Positions 27,313 through 36,214 of a stretch of DNA of 64,000 bases are shown one piece after another. Under the pieces are notes generated by a model. That model was not told the DNA's origin and made no database searches. It saw nothing but the letters and a program-made list of their open reading frames with translations. The position numbers and the translations under genes are program-made. Positions within the stretch are counted from its first letter, which is position 1; the number at the start of each line of letters is the position of its first letter. Source of the stretch: Lachnospiraceae bacterium (lineage in GTDB: Bacteria; Bacillota; Clostridia; Lachnospirales; Lachnospiraceae); NCBI GenBank assembly GCA_022800815.1, contig JAAWRC010000007.1, forward strand, positions 1 through 64,000. Direction: 5' to 3'.

Positions 27313-27402
27313 GATCAAGCCAGAATGCAGGACTTTTCGCATTCTGGCTTTACCTTTCAAAATCTACTGGAAATTCCCTTCTTTTTATGCTATACTTTCC
27401 GC
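27313..27402. repeat. 90-bp direct repeat, right copy
   Basis: Identical to 17204-17293. Here the repeat lies directly before the FIST gene and supplies its promoter. Confidence 0.95.
27368..27396 (+). promoter_or_regulatory. promoter of the FIST/chemotaxis pair, inside the right repeat
   Basis: TGGAAA (27368-27373) and TATACT (27391-27396) are 17 bases apart; the GTG start is 75 bases on. The same spacing and near-identical boxes (TGGAAG-17-TATACT) occur at 47761-47789. Confidence 0.5.
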
Positions 27403-27470
27403 AGAAAAGAATCGATCAAACACCGCAATTCTATAAGTGGAACAATGCGAAGCAAAGGAGAGAAAACGGC

Positions 27471-28526
27471 GTGAGACAGTTTTTTGGCATGAGCCAGAGC
27501 GGGAAGCTGGAAGAGGCAGTCCGCGGGCTTAGAAATCCCCAATTCATTATGTTATTGTCAAATGACAATCAGTTTGAGACACATGTGAAATCTCTGGAAA
27601 CACTTTTCCCGGGAATTCCCAGCATCGGGTGCGTCGGGATGGGCTACGACACCAGGGTCGTCGAGCACGGCGTCTGCGTGATCGCTTTTTGGGACGGTGT
27701 CTCGGCTTCGGCGGGCGTGCTGGAACAGGTTTCCACCATGCCCGCCAAATACATCGAGCGTTTACAGGAGGACGTGGCAAAAGTAAACGGGAACGGCCGC
27801 GATACCGTGTGCATCGACTTCTGTTCCGGCAACGATGCCTGCGTGCTCACCACCCTCTACACGGTCCTGAAGCCGAAGGGCATCTCCCTGGTGGGCGGGA
27901 CCGGGGATGCGGGAAAAGTGTCCGCCAACGGAGTCATCTATCCGGACGCGGTGGCTTACGGGATCGTCCGCAACCTGAAGGGCCGGGTGAAGACCTACAA
28001 AGAAAACATCTACCACCAGCTTGGAAATTACCGCTTCATCGCTTCCAATACAGACAAGGCCAATTACGTTCTCGGAAGTCTCAACGGCAAGCCGGCCAAG
28101 CAAGTCTACCAGGAAATCCTTCACGTGACGGACCAGGAAATCCTCACCAGGACCTTCCAGAACCCCTTCGGCAAGGTCAACGGGGACGACACCTGCATCA
28201 TTTCCATCAAGGAAGTAAAGGGCAACGCCCTGGCCTGTTTCCGCCAGGTCAACGATTCCGACGTGCTGAACCTGCTGGAGCTGGGCGATTACGAGGCCAT
28301 CACCAGGGATACCATCCGCCAGATCTGCCAGGACTTCCCCAAACGCTCCGCCGTATTTTCCGTAAACTGCCTGTTCCGCTACAAGCTGTTCTCGGAGCGG
28401 GGCTACATGCAGAAATATCTGCAGGAAATGTCCGCCCTGGGGAGCCATGCCGGTCTGGTCGGCTACGGAGAGCATTACAACAACCGGTTCGTCAACCAGT
28501 CCATGACCTGCGTGGTATTTGAATAA
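27471..28526 (+). CDS. FIST-domain sensory protein
   Basis: Cytoplasmic ligand-binding protein of 351 residues with FIST_N followed by FIST_C. Seen directly are [36 protein letters not shown] and the C-terminal [24 protein letters not shown] domains are thought to bind small molecules such as amino acids. The GTG start at 27471 follows AAAGGAG; the open frame upstream runs back into the direct repeat and is not coding. It lies 13 bases ahead of a soluble chemotaxis transducer, which suggests that FIST senses and the transducer signals. Confidence 0.85.
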   Translation: MRQFFGMSQSGKLEEAVRGLRNPQFIMLLSNDNQFETHVKSLETLFPGIPSIGCVGMGYDTRVVEHGVCVIAFWDGVSASAGVLEQVSTMPAKYIERLQEDVAKVNGNGRDTVCIDFCSGNDACVLTTLYTVLKPKGISLVGGTGDAGKVSANGVIYPDAVAYGIVRNLKGRVKTYKENIYHQLGNYRFIASNTDKANYVLGSLNGKPAKQVYQEILHVTDQEILTRTFQNPFGKVNGDDTCIISIKEVKGNALACFRQVNDSDVLNLLELGDYEAITRDTIRQICQDFPKRSAVFSVNCLFRYKLFSERGYMQKYLQEMSALGSHAGLVGYGEHYNNRFVNQSMTCVVFE

Positions 28527-28539
28527 AGGAGGATGCAGC

Positions 28540-29484
28540 ATGCTTTTCAAGAAAAAACAGCACAGATCGGAACCGGTGGACAGAAAAAAACTGCTTAACC
28601 CGGTTTTACATATCGTAAACAGTCTGAAAGGCTATCAGAAAGAGCTGGTCCAGAAGGAAGTGGATTCCCTCTGGGAACTGAGCATGATCGGCCGCTCTTT
28701 TGAGGGCATTCTGAAAGGCGCAGAGCAGTTCCAGGACCGCCTGCAGGAATTCGGCCAGTCCTTTGAAGGGATCAACCAGACTGCGGAACAGTTTTCCCAG
28801 GTCAGGGACAAAGTCGGCCAGACCGTGGACGGAGCCAGAAATGAGATGGAAGATCTGAAAAACATTTCCGCACAGGTGCTTGGCTCCTTCGGCGACATGG
28901 AACGCATCTTTACGCAGCTCCAGGACTCCATCCAGGGCATCCAGGACTGTATGGGCAAGATCGTCTCCATTGCGGATCAGACCAACATCCTTGCGGTCAA
29001 TGCCTCCATCGAGGCCGCCAGGGCCGGCACCGAGGGCAGAAGCTTCGCCATCGTTGCGGCACAGGTCAAAGACCTGGCCAGGGAGATCAAGCTTCTGGCC
29101 AACGAGGTGGATATCGGCATCCACGAAGTAAAAAATCATTCCACCGAGCTGAGCGGAAGCATCTCCAACGCCCAGGAGACCTTGGGAAAAGGGGCCTCCA
29201 TCGTCGAAAATACGGATGCGGGCTTCCAGCAGATCACCACGGCCGCAGAGAGCGCCACCTCCGTGCAGACGGAGATCGCAGAGGTGATCGACAATTCCCA
29301 GAACGACCTGCAGACTGTCTGCCAGTTTTTTGACCAGATCAAGGACCAATACCAGGAGGTCATGGGCCATATCCAGAGGGCCAGCAGTCTCGGCACCACC
29401 AAGAGCAGCATGTTTGAGGACGTGGACAACATGCTGTCCCAGGTCCCGGTCATCATCCAGGACGCCAATACCCAGGAGGGCTGA
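28540..29484 (+). CDS. soluble methyl-accepting chemotaxis protein
   Basis: Chemotaxis signal transducer of 314 residues with no membrane segment. Start at 28540 after AAAGGAGG. Almost all of it is coiled coil. The conserved hairpin tip that contacts CheA and CheW is seen as [20 protein letters not shown] followed by [20 protein letters not shown]. It probably receives input from the FIST protein encoded just upstream. No other chemotaxis or flagellar genes lie in the window. A perfect hairpin follows. Confidence 0.9.
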   Translation: MLFKKKQHRSEPVDRKKLLNPVLHIVNSLKGYQKELVQKEVDSLWELSMIGRSFEGILKGAEQFQDRLQEFGQSFEGINQTAEQFSQVRDKVGQTVDGARNEMEDLKNISAQVLGSFGDMERIFTQLQDSIQGIQDCMGKIVSIADQTNILAVNASIEAARAGTEGRSFAIVAAQVKDLAREIKLLANEVDIGIHEVKNHSTELSGSISNAQETLGKGASIVENTDAGFQQITTAAESATSVQTEIAEVIDNSQNDLQTVCQFFDQIKDQYQEVMGHIQRASSLGTTKSSMFEDVDNMLSQVPVIIQDANTQEG

Positions 29485-29500
29485 AAACCTATAAGACAAC

Positions 29501-29532
29501 TTTCGGAGGCACTACTTTCAGTGCCTCCGAAA
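29501..29532. terminator. two-way terminator between the chemotaxis gene and the amidohydrolase
   Basis: TTTCGGAGGCACT (29501-29513) pairs perfectly with AGTGCCTCCGAAA (29520-29532); CTTTTCCTTT follows on the plus strand. The amidohydrolase stop codon (29520-29518) lies within it. Confidence 0.85.
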
Positions 29533-30390
29533 CTTTTCCTTTATGATCCGCTCCGTATGTTCCAGAACCCCGTCCAGCCGCTCCTTGTCGCCGCCCGCCG
29601 CCCGCAAAAGCCAAGCATATTCGTCGTAAAGACCCGCCACATGGGGCACCGTGACGGCCCCGGCATCGCTCCCCAGGGCCACGTGGACCCCCAGGGCAAG
29701 AGCCCTTCTCACACTCACAATCTGGCTCTCCGTAATCGCCTTCACCGATGACTCGTTAAAGAGCCCTCTTCCGGCCAAGTTCCCCACCGGGGAAACGGTG
29801 GGCGTCCAGACGGTCCCCTTCTCCGCCAGCAGGGAAAGCTCCTCCTCCGTCATATAGAAGCCATGCTCAATGCTGTCCGCACCGCTCTCGATGGCCCCGT
29901 GCACCGTCTCCCGGCCATTCACATGGACCATGACGGCAAATCCCTCCTCGTGGCAGATATGTACCAGCTCCTTCATTTCCCGGAAGGCAAGCTTTCCCCC
30001 GGTGATGGCCCCATACTCGTTAAAATCCAGGATCCCGGAAAACATGATCTTGATAAAATCTGCGCCTCTTCGGCCCGCATCCCCCACCAAGTGTGCAAAT
30101 CCCCTCATATTTTCGTATGCAAGCCCCACTATGCCTCCATAATATCCCTTTTTATGGATCGCAAACACCGGGGAGCGGTAGTCGATCCCATAATCCGGCG
30201 CAATTTCCGCCGCAAAGGAGGACACTCCCAGATAGTCTCCCCCCTCCCGGAAAAAGGTGATCCCCGCCTCCTGATAGGCCCGCAGGCAGCTTTTCACCAC
30301 CTCCCGGTCCACCCCGTTCTTATGGCGGGCCACGGCCGCCCTATAATTGACCCCGTCCATGAACACGTGCCCGTGGCACTCTCCGAACAT
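29518..30390 (-). CDS. metal-dependent amidohydrolase
   Basis: TIM-barrel hydrolase of 290 residues acting on an unknown amide or cyclic substrate. The start at 30390 gives MFGECHGHVFMDG, where HGH provides the first metal ligands. Later ligands are seen in VMVHVNGRETVHGAIESGAD (H), SIEHGFY (H) and ALGSDAGAVTV (D). A GAGGAGGAGG site precedes the start. The frame stays open upstream across the end of upp, but that stretch is not protein-like. It follows upp on the same strand with a short palindrome between. Confidence 0.85.
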   Translation of the reverse strand: MFGECHGHVFMDGVNYRAAVARHKNGVDREVVKSCLRAYQEAGITFFREGGDYLGVSSFAAEIAPDYGIDYRSPVFAIHKKGYYGGIVGLAYENMRGFAHLVGDAGRRGADFIKIMFSGILDFNEYGAITGGKLAFREMKELVHICHEEGFAVMVHVNGRETVHGAIESGADSIEHGFYMTEEELSLLAEKGTVWTPTVSPVGNLAGRGLFNESSVKAITESQIVSVRRALALGVHVALGSDAGAVTVPHVAGLYDEYAWLLRAAGGDKERLDGVLEHTERIIKEKFRRH

Positions 30391-30416
30391 CCCGTCCTCC
30401 TCCTCAAACACCCCTA

Positions 30417-30462
30417 AATTTCCGTATTTCTTCCGTGTTGCTTGCAAAAAAATACGGAAATT
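30417..30462. repeat. family B palindrome, internally deleted copy B3
   Basis: AATTTCCGTATTT (30417-30429) and AAATACGGAAATT (30450-30462) are perfect inverted arms. Between them lies CTTCCGTGTTGCTTGC, the conserved right-end segment of B1 and B2. It can act as a terminator for upp. Confidence 0.7.
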
Positions 30463-30472
30463 CAAGAGGCAT

Positions 30473-31120
30473 CTATCTCGTTCCGAAAATCCGATCGCCC
30501 GCATCCCCCAGTCCGGGACAGATGTAAGCATGCTCGTTGAGCTCCCGGTCCACGTGGCCGCAGTAAACCTCCACGTCCGGGTGAGCCTCCCGGAGCCGTC
30601 TGATCCCCTCCGGCGCCGCAATGATACAGAGGAATTTGATCTGTTTCCCGCCACGCTCTTTGATATAATCAATGGCAGACACGGCAGAGCCCCCTGTGGC
30701 CAGCATCGGATCCACCACGGTGATCAGCCGCTGGCCGATCTCCTCCGGCAGCTTGCAGTAATATTCCCTCGGCTCGTGGGTCTCCGGATCCCGGTACAGG
30801 CCAATGTGCCCCACCTTCGCCGACGGCACCAGGGTCAAGATCCCGTTCACCATGCCAAGACCCGCCCGAAGGATCGGCACCACCGCCAGCTTCTTGCCGG
30901 AAATCATCGGCGTCCTACAGGTCTCGATGGGCGTCGTCACCTCCACGTCCCCCAGGGGAAGATCCCGGAACGCCTCGTAGCCCATCAGCACCGCAATCTC
31001 CTCCACCAGTTTGCGAAACTCATTGGTTCCTGTCCGCTCGTCCCGCAGCATGGAAATCTTGTGCTGGATCAGCGGATGCCCCATGACAAATACCTTCTCT
31101 CCCAATGCCTTCTCTTCCAT
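30473..31120 (-). CDS. upp: uracil phosphoribosyltransferase
   Basis: Pyrimidine salvage enzyme converting uracil and PRPP to UMP. The 215-residue protein matches the family throughout: [20 protein letters not shown] near the start, ILRAGLGMV in the middle, the PRPP-binding loop [12 protein letters not shown] and the C-terminal [10 protein letters not shown]. Full length. A family C palindrome lies upstream of the start and a deleted family B copy lies just after the stop. Confidence 0.97.
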   Translation of the reverse strand: MEEKALGEKVFVMGHPLIQHKISMLRDERTGTNEFRKLVEEIAVLMGYEAFRDLPLGDVEVTTPIETCRTPMISGKKLAVVPILRAGLGMVNGILTLVPSAKVGHIGLYRDPETHEPREYYCKLPEEIGQRLITVVDPMLATGGSAVSAIDYIKERGGKQIKFLCIIAAPEGIRRLREAHPDVEVYCGHVDRELNEHAYICPGLGDAGDRIFGTR

Positions 31121-31148
31121 ATGTACCCCTTTCTGGTCTTGTTATTTT

Positions 31149-31313
31149 ACAGGTAATTGCGAAACTTAAAATTGCCGAGTAGATTCTGACGATTGCGTCC
31201 ATCCAAAGCCTGCTGCGCCAAACATTCCAACTGAGCCCATAAGCGCAGAGGGCTTTTTCTGGAAGCAATCGCCAGAATCTTTCCCATATTTTTCAAATTC
31301 CGCAATTACCTGT
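31149..31313. repeat. family C palindromic element, copy C1
   Basis: The outer arms ACAGGTAATTGCG and CGCAATTACCTGT are perfect inverse copies. Inner arms AGATTCTG/CAGAATCT and CGATTGC/GCAATCG also pair. A loop segment with AAAGCCTG.TGCGCCAAAC is shared with C2. Confidence 0.8.
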
Positions 31314-31328
31314 TTGTGGTTTTTGATC

Positions 31329-31511
31329 TCACATCTGCTTCTTCACGATTCCGTACTCGTCGTCCAATCGGAAATACGGGCAGTCCGAGAATCCGCCGGA
31401 GAGAAACCTCCCCAGCTCGTCCTCGTCCAGGTCCGCCTCGCAGACATAATATTCGTAGTCCTCGTCATACACGTAATTAACACAGCAGTCACAATTTCCC
31501 ATCTGTCTCAC
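31329..31511 (-). CDS. DUF6472 family small protein
   Basis: Acidic 60-residue protein with cysteines set as CDCC near the start and CEADLDED in the middle, ending with DDEYGIVKKQ. This is the DUF6472 pattern of Lachnospiraceae, function unknown. A GTG start at 31511 follows GAGGA at normal distance; ATG at 31502 is the alternative. It lies 43 bases downstream of nadE on the same strand. Confidence 0.75.
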   Translation of the reverse strand: MRQMGNCDCCVNYVYDEDYEYYVCEADLDEDELGRFLSGGFSDCPYFRLDDEYGIVKKQM

Positions 31512-31554
31512 TGCGCCGTCCTCACGAAGCCGCCCCGATGCTTCCCCGGCAGCT

Positions 31555-33489
31555 CTATTTCCCTGACAGCTTCCTCACTTCCTCCAGCCACAGGCGGCCG
31601 CAGGTGTCGCTGGGCATCCTGAGGTCCCCCCTGGGGGAAACGGCCACGCTCCCCACCTTGGGTCCGTCCGGCAGGCAGGAGCGCTTGAACTGCTGGGAAA
31701 AGAACCGGCGGTAAAAGGTCTCCAGCCATTTTAAAATGGTTCCTGCGTCGTACACGCCCTCAAATGCCTTCTTCGCCAGCCGGAAAATCTTCGCCGGCCG
31801 GTAGCCGAACCGCAGGATATAATATAAGAAGAAATCATGCAGCTCGTAGGGGCCGACGATGTCCTCCGTCCTCTGGGAGATCTTCCCCTCCTTCGGCGGC
31901 AGAAGCTCCGGGCTCACCGGCGTGTCCAGGATGTCGAACAGAATCCCGGCGAGGGCTTCATCCCCGCAGGTCTCGGCATAATAGCGGACCAGATGGCGCA
32001 CCAGCGTCTTCGGCACGGAGGCATTGACGCCGTACATGGACATGTGGTCCCCGTTATAGGTGGCCCAGCCAAGGGCCAGCTCCGACATGTCGCCGGTCCC
32101 GATCACCATGCCGCCGCTCCTGTTGGCGATGTCCATGAGCACCTGGGTCCGCTCCCTGGCCTGACTGTTCTCATAAGTCACGGAATGATCCTCCGGATCG
32201 TGGCCGATGTCTTTAAAATGCAGGGACACCGCCTCCCGGATGTCCACCTCCCGAAGCTCTGCCCCCAGAATCTCCGTGAGGGAGCAGGCGTTGGCATAGG
32301 TCCGGTCCGTGGTCCCGAAGCAGGGCATGGTCACCGCCGTGATGCATTTCCGCCCCAGCTTCAGCAGGTCGAAGGCCCTGGCCGTCACCAGAAGGGCCAA
32401 GGTGGAATCCAGACCGCCGGAAATCCCCACCACCGCATTTTTGCATCCGGCGTGGGCCAGCCGCTTTTTGAGGCCCATGGCCTGAATGGACAGAATCTCC
32501 TCACACCGCTTGTCCCGCTCCGCCTTATTGTCCGGCACGAAGGGGGCGGCGTCAATGAACCGCTCCAGTGTGAGGGGCGCTTTGTCCAGAGTAAAAGACA
32601 CCTTCATGTAACTGGTGCTGTCAATAGGGCCGAAGGTGGTCAGCCGCCGTCTCTCGTTCCGGAGGCGCTCCAGGTCCAGATCGGCAAAGATCAGCCCGCC
32701 GGAAAACCGCTCCGCCTCCCTGAGGAGCGTCCCGTTCTCATAGATCAGGTTGTGGCCCGCAAACACCAGGTCCGTGGAGGACTCCCCCTCCCCCGCATCC
32801 GCATAGACGTAGCCGCACACCAGTCTGGCCGACTGGCTCCCGATGAGCTCCCTCCGGTAGACATCCTTCCCGGTGGTCTCGTCGCTGGCAGAACAGTTGA
32901 CGATGACCGTGGCCCCCGCCAGCGCATGGCGGTTTCCCGGCGGATTCGGCACCCACAGATCCTCGCAGATCTCGGCCCCGACCACCAGCTCCTCCATATT
33001 CATGCAGGAGAACAGGAGGTTCGTCCCCATGGGGACAAAGTCGGTCATGCCGCCGGAAAGCTCCACCTTCTCCATAACGGGAGTCCGGTTTCCGCTCACG
33101 AAATGCCTGGCCTCGTAAAATTCCGAATAATTGGGAATGGCCGTCTTGGGGACCAATCCCAAAATCTGGCCGTCCTTCACCGCCGCCGCCACATTGTAGA
33201 GCCTTCCCTCCCGCATCCAGGGAAGCCCCACGAAGATCAGCAGGTCAAGGTTCTTCGTGTGATCCGCAAGCAGGGAAAGCTCCCGCCTGGCGCTCTCCAG
33301 CAGTGTATCCTGCAAAAACAGGTCGCCGCAGGTGTATCCGGTCAGGCAAAGCTCCGGAAACACCAGCACCTTCACCTGCCTGGCGGCCGCCTCCCTGCAC
33401 AGCTCCTCGATCTGGTTCCTGTTGTGGGCCGGGTCGGCCACGCTTATGAGCGGCGTGGCGGCGCCTACCCTGATAAATCCCTGTTCCAT
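31555..33489 (-). CDS. nadE: glutamine-dependent NAD+ synthetase
   Basis: Last step of NAD synthesis: deamido-NAD + ATP + glutamine to NAD. The 644-residue protein is the two-domain form. An N-terminal nitrilase-fold glutaminase carries E46, K115 and C175 (VFPELCLTG, GLVPKTAIPN, GAEICEDLW). The synthetase domain carries the P-loop SGGLDST at 357-363 and KEGKISQRTEDIVGPYELHD later. The start at 33489 matches the family N-terminus and has a purine-rich site upstream. Cotranscription with the DUF6472 gene is likely. Confidence 0.96.
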   Translation of the reverse strand: MEQGFIRVGAATPLISVADPAHNRNQIEELCREAAARQVKVLVFPELCLTGYTCGDLFLQDTLLESARRELSLLADHTKNLDLLIFVGLPWMREGRLYNVAAAVKDGQILGLVPKTAIPNYSEFYEARHFVSGNRTPVMEKVELSGGMTDFVPMGTNLLFSCMNMEELVVGAEICEDLWVPNPPGNRHALAGATVIVNCSASDETTGKDVYRRELIGSQSARLVCGYVYADAGEGESSTDLVFAGHNLIYENGTLLREAERFSGGLIFADLDLERLRNERRRLTTFGPIDSTSYMKVSFTLDKAPLTLERFIDAAPFVPDNKAERDKRCEEILSIQAMGLKKRLAHAGCKNAVVGISGGLDSTLALLVTARAFDLLKLGRKCITAVTMPCFGTTDRTYANACSLTEILGAELREVDIREAVSLHFKDIGHDPEDHSVTYENSQARERTQVLMDIANRSGGMVIGTGDMSELALGWATYNGDHMSMYGVNASVPKTLVRHLVRYYAETCGDEALAGILFDILDTPVSPELLPPKEGKISQRTEDIVGPYELHDFFLYYILRFGYRPAKIFRLAKKAFEGVYDAGTILKWLETFYRRFFSQQFKRSCLPDGPKVGSVAVSPRGDLRMPSDTCGRLWLEEVRKLSGK

Positions 33490-33638
33490 AGTCCTTTTCT
33501 CCCTCGCAGATTCACTCGCTGCTTGCCGTTTGGTTTTCCTCTGTCCTATTATAAAATATTGGGGGGTAAAAATCAAACAAAATGTGACGAACGAAGGCGG
33601 GCGGAACCTGTTCATAACGATGAGCGCAAAAACAGGTC

Positions 33639-34247
33639 TTATTTACAGAGGCAGGTTCCTCTTGTGAAGGGGGCCATGTCGATGCGGATATAGTACCCTC
33701 TGTCGTGTTTGCAGACGGGGCAGGTCTCCGGCACCTTCTTTCCGGTGTAAATGTGCCCGCAGTTCAGGCACATGTAGATTTCGTCCGCCTCCGTCTGGAA
33801 CAGTTCGTTCTTCTCCATCAGCTCTGCAATCTGCCCGAAGCGATCCCCGTGGACCTTTTCAATCTGGGCGATCTGGCGAAAGCTGGCCGCCACCGCCAGG
33901 AATCCCTCCTCCTGGGCCGTCTTTGCGAAGGCCGGGTACACGTTCTCATATTCCTCATACTCGTTGTGCCTGGCGGCCCGAAGGAGGGTCAGCGCATCGT
34001 CGTAGACCTCGATGGGATAGGTCCCGTCGATCTCCAGATTCTCGCCGTTCAGCTCCTTCAAATGCTTATAAAAAATCTCTGCGTGCTCCTTCTCCTGATC
34101 TGCCGTAAACAAAAAAATCTGCTGGATGGCTTGCAGTTTCAGCTCCTTCGCCTTCCCCGCCGCCATAGTGTAACGGTTCCTGGCCTGGCTCTCCCCTGCA
34201 AACGCCCGAAGCAGATTTTTCCTCGTCTCGCTTTCCCTCAAATTCAT
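33639..34247 (-). CDS. rubrerythrin
   Basis: Peroxide-reducing non-haem iron protein that protects anaerobes from oxygen. The 202-residue protein has the ferritin-like diiron domain first (AFAGESQARNRYTMAAGKAK, then DQEKEHAEIFYKHL, and EIEKVHGDRF-like ligands later). A C-terminal rubredoxin iron site follows (YMCLNCGHIYTGK and TCPVCKHDRGY). The start at 34247 follows GGAGGT. It stands alone between nadE and an acetyltransferase. Confidence 0.95.
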   Translation of the reverse strand: MNLRESETRKNLLRAFAGESQARNRYTMAAGKAKELKLQAIQQIFLFTADQEKEHAEIFYKHLKELNGENLEIDGTYPIEVYDDALTLLRAARHNEYEEYENVYPAFAKTAQEEGFLAVAASFRQIAQIEKVHGDRFGQIAELMEKNELFQTEADEIYMCLNCGHIYTGKKVPETCPVCKHDRGYYIRIDMAPFTRGTCLCK

Positions 34248-34312
34248 CTCGCAAACCTCCTGGGATTTAAAATATTTGGATTCCCTCCCAGTATGCGCCA
34301 GATGTGGAAAAA

Positions 34313-34801
34313 TTATTCCCCCGCCAACTTTGCGATTCCGTCCTCCGTCAGACGATACACCGTCCACTCGCTCATGGCTTCCGCCCCCAGGGAATAATAG
34401 AACTGAATGCCGGACTCGTTCCAGTTCAGGCAGCTCCACTCCATCCGGCCATAGCCCCGTTCCCTGGCGATCCTCGCCAGCTCTCTAAAGACCGCAGTGC
34501 CGACGCCCTTCCCCCGCTTTTCCGGGCGGATGAACAAATCCTCCAGATACAGCCCGCTCTTCCCGAGAAACGTGGAAAAGTTGTGGAAAAACAGGGCGAA
34601 ACCGATCTCCTCCCCGTCCTCCAGGACGAACAGCACCTCCGCTCCCTTTTTTTCGAAAATCTCCCTACGAAGAGATTCCTCCGTGGCTGTCACCTGATCC
34701 GTCATCTCCTCGTACTCCGCCAGCCCCCTGATAAACTGCAGCACCAGGCCCGCATCTGCTTCCTCTGCAAAACGAAACTCCAACTTTGGTTCCTTATCCA
34801 T
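34313..34801 (-). CDS. GNAT-family N-acetyltransferase
   Basis: Cytoplasmic acetyl-CoA-dependent transferase of 162 residues, close in pattern to diamine/spermidine-type GNATs: RFAEEADAGLVLQFIRGLAE, YLEDLFIRPEKRGKGVG (the acetyl-CoA loop RGKGVG), then ARERGYGRMEWSCLNWNES and a final FYYSLGAE. Substrate not determined. Single gene with short spacers on both sides. Confidence 0.9.
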   Translation of the reverse strand: MDKEPKLEFRFAEEADAGLVLQFIRGLAEYEEMTDQVTATEESLRREIFEKKGAEVLFVLEDGEEIGFALFFHNFSTFLGKSGLYLEDLFIRPEKRGKGVGTAVFRELARIARERGYGRMEWSCLNWNESGIQFYYSLGAEAMSEWTVYRLTEDGIAKLAGE

Positions 34802-34828
34802 CGCCTCTCCTTGCCCCCTTTATTTTCT

Positions 34829-34860
34829 CAGGTAATTACGAAACCTAAAAATATTGCAAA
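34829..34860. repeat. family C left-end fragment, C3
   Basis: CAGGTAATTACGAAACCT and following bases match the left end of C1; no right arm is present. Confidence 0.5.
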
Positions 34861-34865
34861 ATGCG

Positions 34866-35294
34866 CTAACAGTCCAATTTCCCAAACATTTTAGAGACAT
34901 CGCTGAGGCTCTCTCTCACATACTGCATGACCAAATCCCGAAGGGCCGTCATCGCTTCCTCCTCCAGATTCTCCAGAAACTCCTCGTTTTCCATGAGCCG
35001 CTCCTGCTCCTCTTTAAATACCCGCTTTTCTCTGGCAAGCAAATTCTCCCAATCTGCCGCCTCACCATAAAAGGCTTCCAGGTTATTGTGGACCGGTTTG
35101 CAATAAACCTGCGATTTCAGGCTCTCCTTCCCCTCCCTGGAGATTTCCAGTTTCACCACGGGCATATCCGAGTAAAACTCCCCAGAAGGCTTCTCCTCCA
35201 CAGACTCCAATTTTTCATTCGCCGTGGAAGCATGCGCCTTGGACAGCTTCATCAGCTCCGTTGTCCGGTCATAATTGCCGGCGATAATCTTCAT
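34866..35294 (-). CDS. hypothetical protein, charged and partly coiled-coil
   Basis: I do not recognise this 142-residue protein. It begins MKIIAGNYDRTTELMKLSKA after a GGGGGGA ribosome site. It is highly charged, has a Glu/Lys-rich helical stretch (KRVFKEEQERLMENEEFLEN) predicted to form a coiled coil, and ends FGKLDC. There is no signal peptide or membrane segment. It lies between the acetyltransferase and an SDR oxidoreductase on the same strand. Confidence 0.7.
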   Translation of the reverse strand: MKIIAGNYDRTTELMKLSKAHASTANEKLESVEEKPSGEFYSDMPVVKLEISREGKESLKSQVYCKPVHNNLEAFYGEAADWENLLAREKRVFKEEQERLMENEEFLENLEEEAMTALRDLVMQYVRESLSDVSKMFGKLDC

Positions 35295-35348
35295 AATGCT
35301 CCCCCCTTCCGGATCATTTAGGGAAACGGTGATTTAATCAGCATTTCC

Positions 35349-36107
35349 TTAGCAGATACTTAAGCCTCCGTCCACCACCAGATTATGCCCGTTGATCATC
35401 TGGGCGCCGTCGCTGGCGAGGAATGCGGCTGCGGCTGCGATCTCGTCCATCTCCCCGAACCGGCCCACCGGCATCTGGGCCAGGCACTTTTCGGCCCGCT
35501 CCCCCACCCAGTAGGCCTTGGACATGGGTGTCATCACCACCGTGGGCGAGATTGCGTTGGTGGTAATGCCGTACTTCCCCCATTCCAGCGCCAGCGTCCT
35601 TGTCACGGACAAAAGGCCCGCCTTGCTGGCAGAATAGGCCAGATGATTTTCCACGGCACTGATCCCTGCGTCGGAGGCAATGTTGATGATCCGGCCGCCG
35701 TTCCCCGAGGCGATCATGACCTTGCCCGCCTCCTGGGCCAGAAAGAAGGCGGATTCCAGGTTGACGTTCAGGACGTTTCGCACCTCTTCCTCCGAAATCT
35801 CTATCGCCGGAACGCCGGAACCGATTCCCGCACAGTTGACCAGAATGTCAATGGTCCCATATTCCTGCGCAATCTCTTTTACAACCCGTCTCATGGACGC
35901 CCGGTCCGTGAGCTCCAGAACCTTCCCTGCCACGCCAAGCTCCTTCGCCGTCTCTTCCACTCGTTTCCGCCCCAGGATCACGACCTTCGCCCCCCGGTAG
36001 GCCATCACTTGGGCGATGGACTTTCCGATCCCGCTGGTCCCTCCGCTGATCACGGCCACCTTGTCCGTCAAGAGCAGATCATAACTGAATTTCTTATATT
36101 CGCTCAT
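35349..36107 (-). CDS. short-chain dehydrogenase/reductase
   Basis: NAD(P)-dependent oxidoreductase of 252 residues with Rossmann fold. Cofactor loop GGTSGIGKS lies near residue 22, then NCAGIGSG. The catalytic set is S (INIASDAG), Y and K (LAYSASKAGLL). The C-terminal GHNLVVDGG is typical. It resembles gluconate-5-dehydrogenase or 3-oxoacyl reductase types; substrate not resolved. Complete gene, isolated. Confidence 0.92.
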   Translation of the reverse strand: MSEYKKFSYDLLLTDKVAVISGGTSGIGKSIAQVMAYRGAKVVILGRKRVEETAKELGVAGKVLELTDRASMRRVVKEIAQEYGTIDILVNCAGIGSGVPAIEISEEEVRNVLNVNLESAFFLAQEAGKVMIASGNGGRIINIASDAGISAVENHLAYSASKAGLLSVTRTLALEWGKYGITTNAISPTVVMTPMSKAYWVGERAEKCLAQMPVGRFGEMDEIAAAAAFLASDGAQMINGHNLVVDGGLSIC

Positions 36108-36214
36108 AGCTTCCTCCGATCAAAACCTTTCCTTCATTGTACCACAAACACAAACCAGAGACAAACGTTATTCACAGACAATCGAACAGAGAAGCACCTT
36201 TCTCCTCCGCCCCG

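Larger units (their letters stand above)
17204..27402. mobile_element. AT-rich defence island flanked by 90-bp direct repeats
   Basis: Segment of 10.2 kb with six intact genes, all on the minus strand: LlaJI-like nuclease, McrB-like ATPase, two DNA methyltransferases, a subtilase and an AAA ATPase. There are also two decayed reading frames. Base composition changes sharply at both edges and again near 23600, where the subtilase/ATPase half is far more AT-rich, so the island is itself a mosaic. No integrase, transposase or tRNA is present. Removing one repeat copy with the island leaves surface-protein gene, terminator, promoter and FIST gene in order, which is the expected empty site. Confidence 0.8.

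Noticed and set aside
17204..27402. Island considered as a composite transposon or integrative element
   Set aside because: The 90-bp flanks are direct, not inverted, contain a host-type terminator and promoter, and no transposase, integrase, relaxase or replication gene is inside.
30391..30672. N-terminal extension of the amidohydrolase by 94 codons
   Set aside because: It overlaps the upp 3' end and a palindrome, is Ser/Arg-biased, and the metal-binding HGH motif already follows the start at 30390.
31837..33693. 618-codon plus-strand frame opposite nadE
   Set aside because: The minus-strand NadE has every catalytic motif; the antisense product is His/Gly/Arg-rich and low in structure, as expected for a GC-rich shadow.
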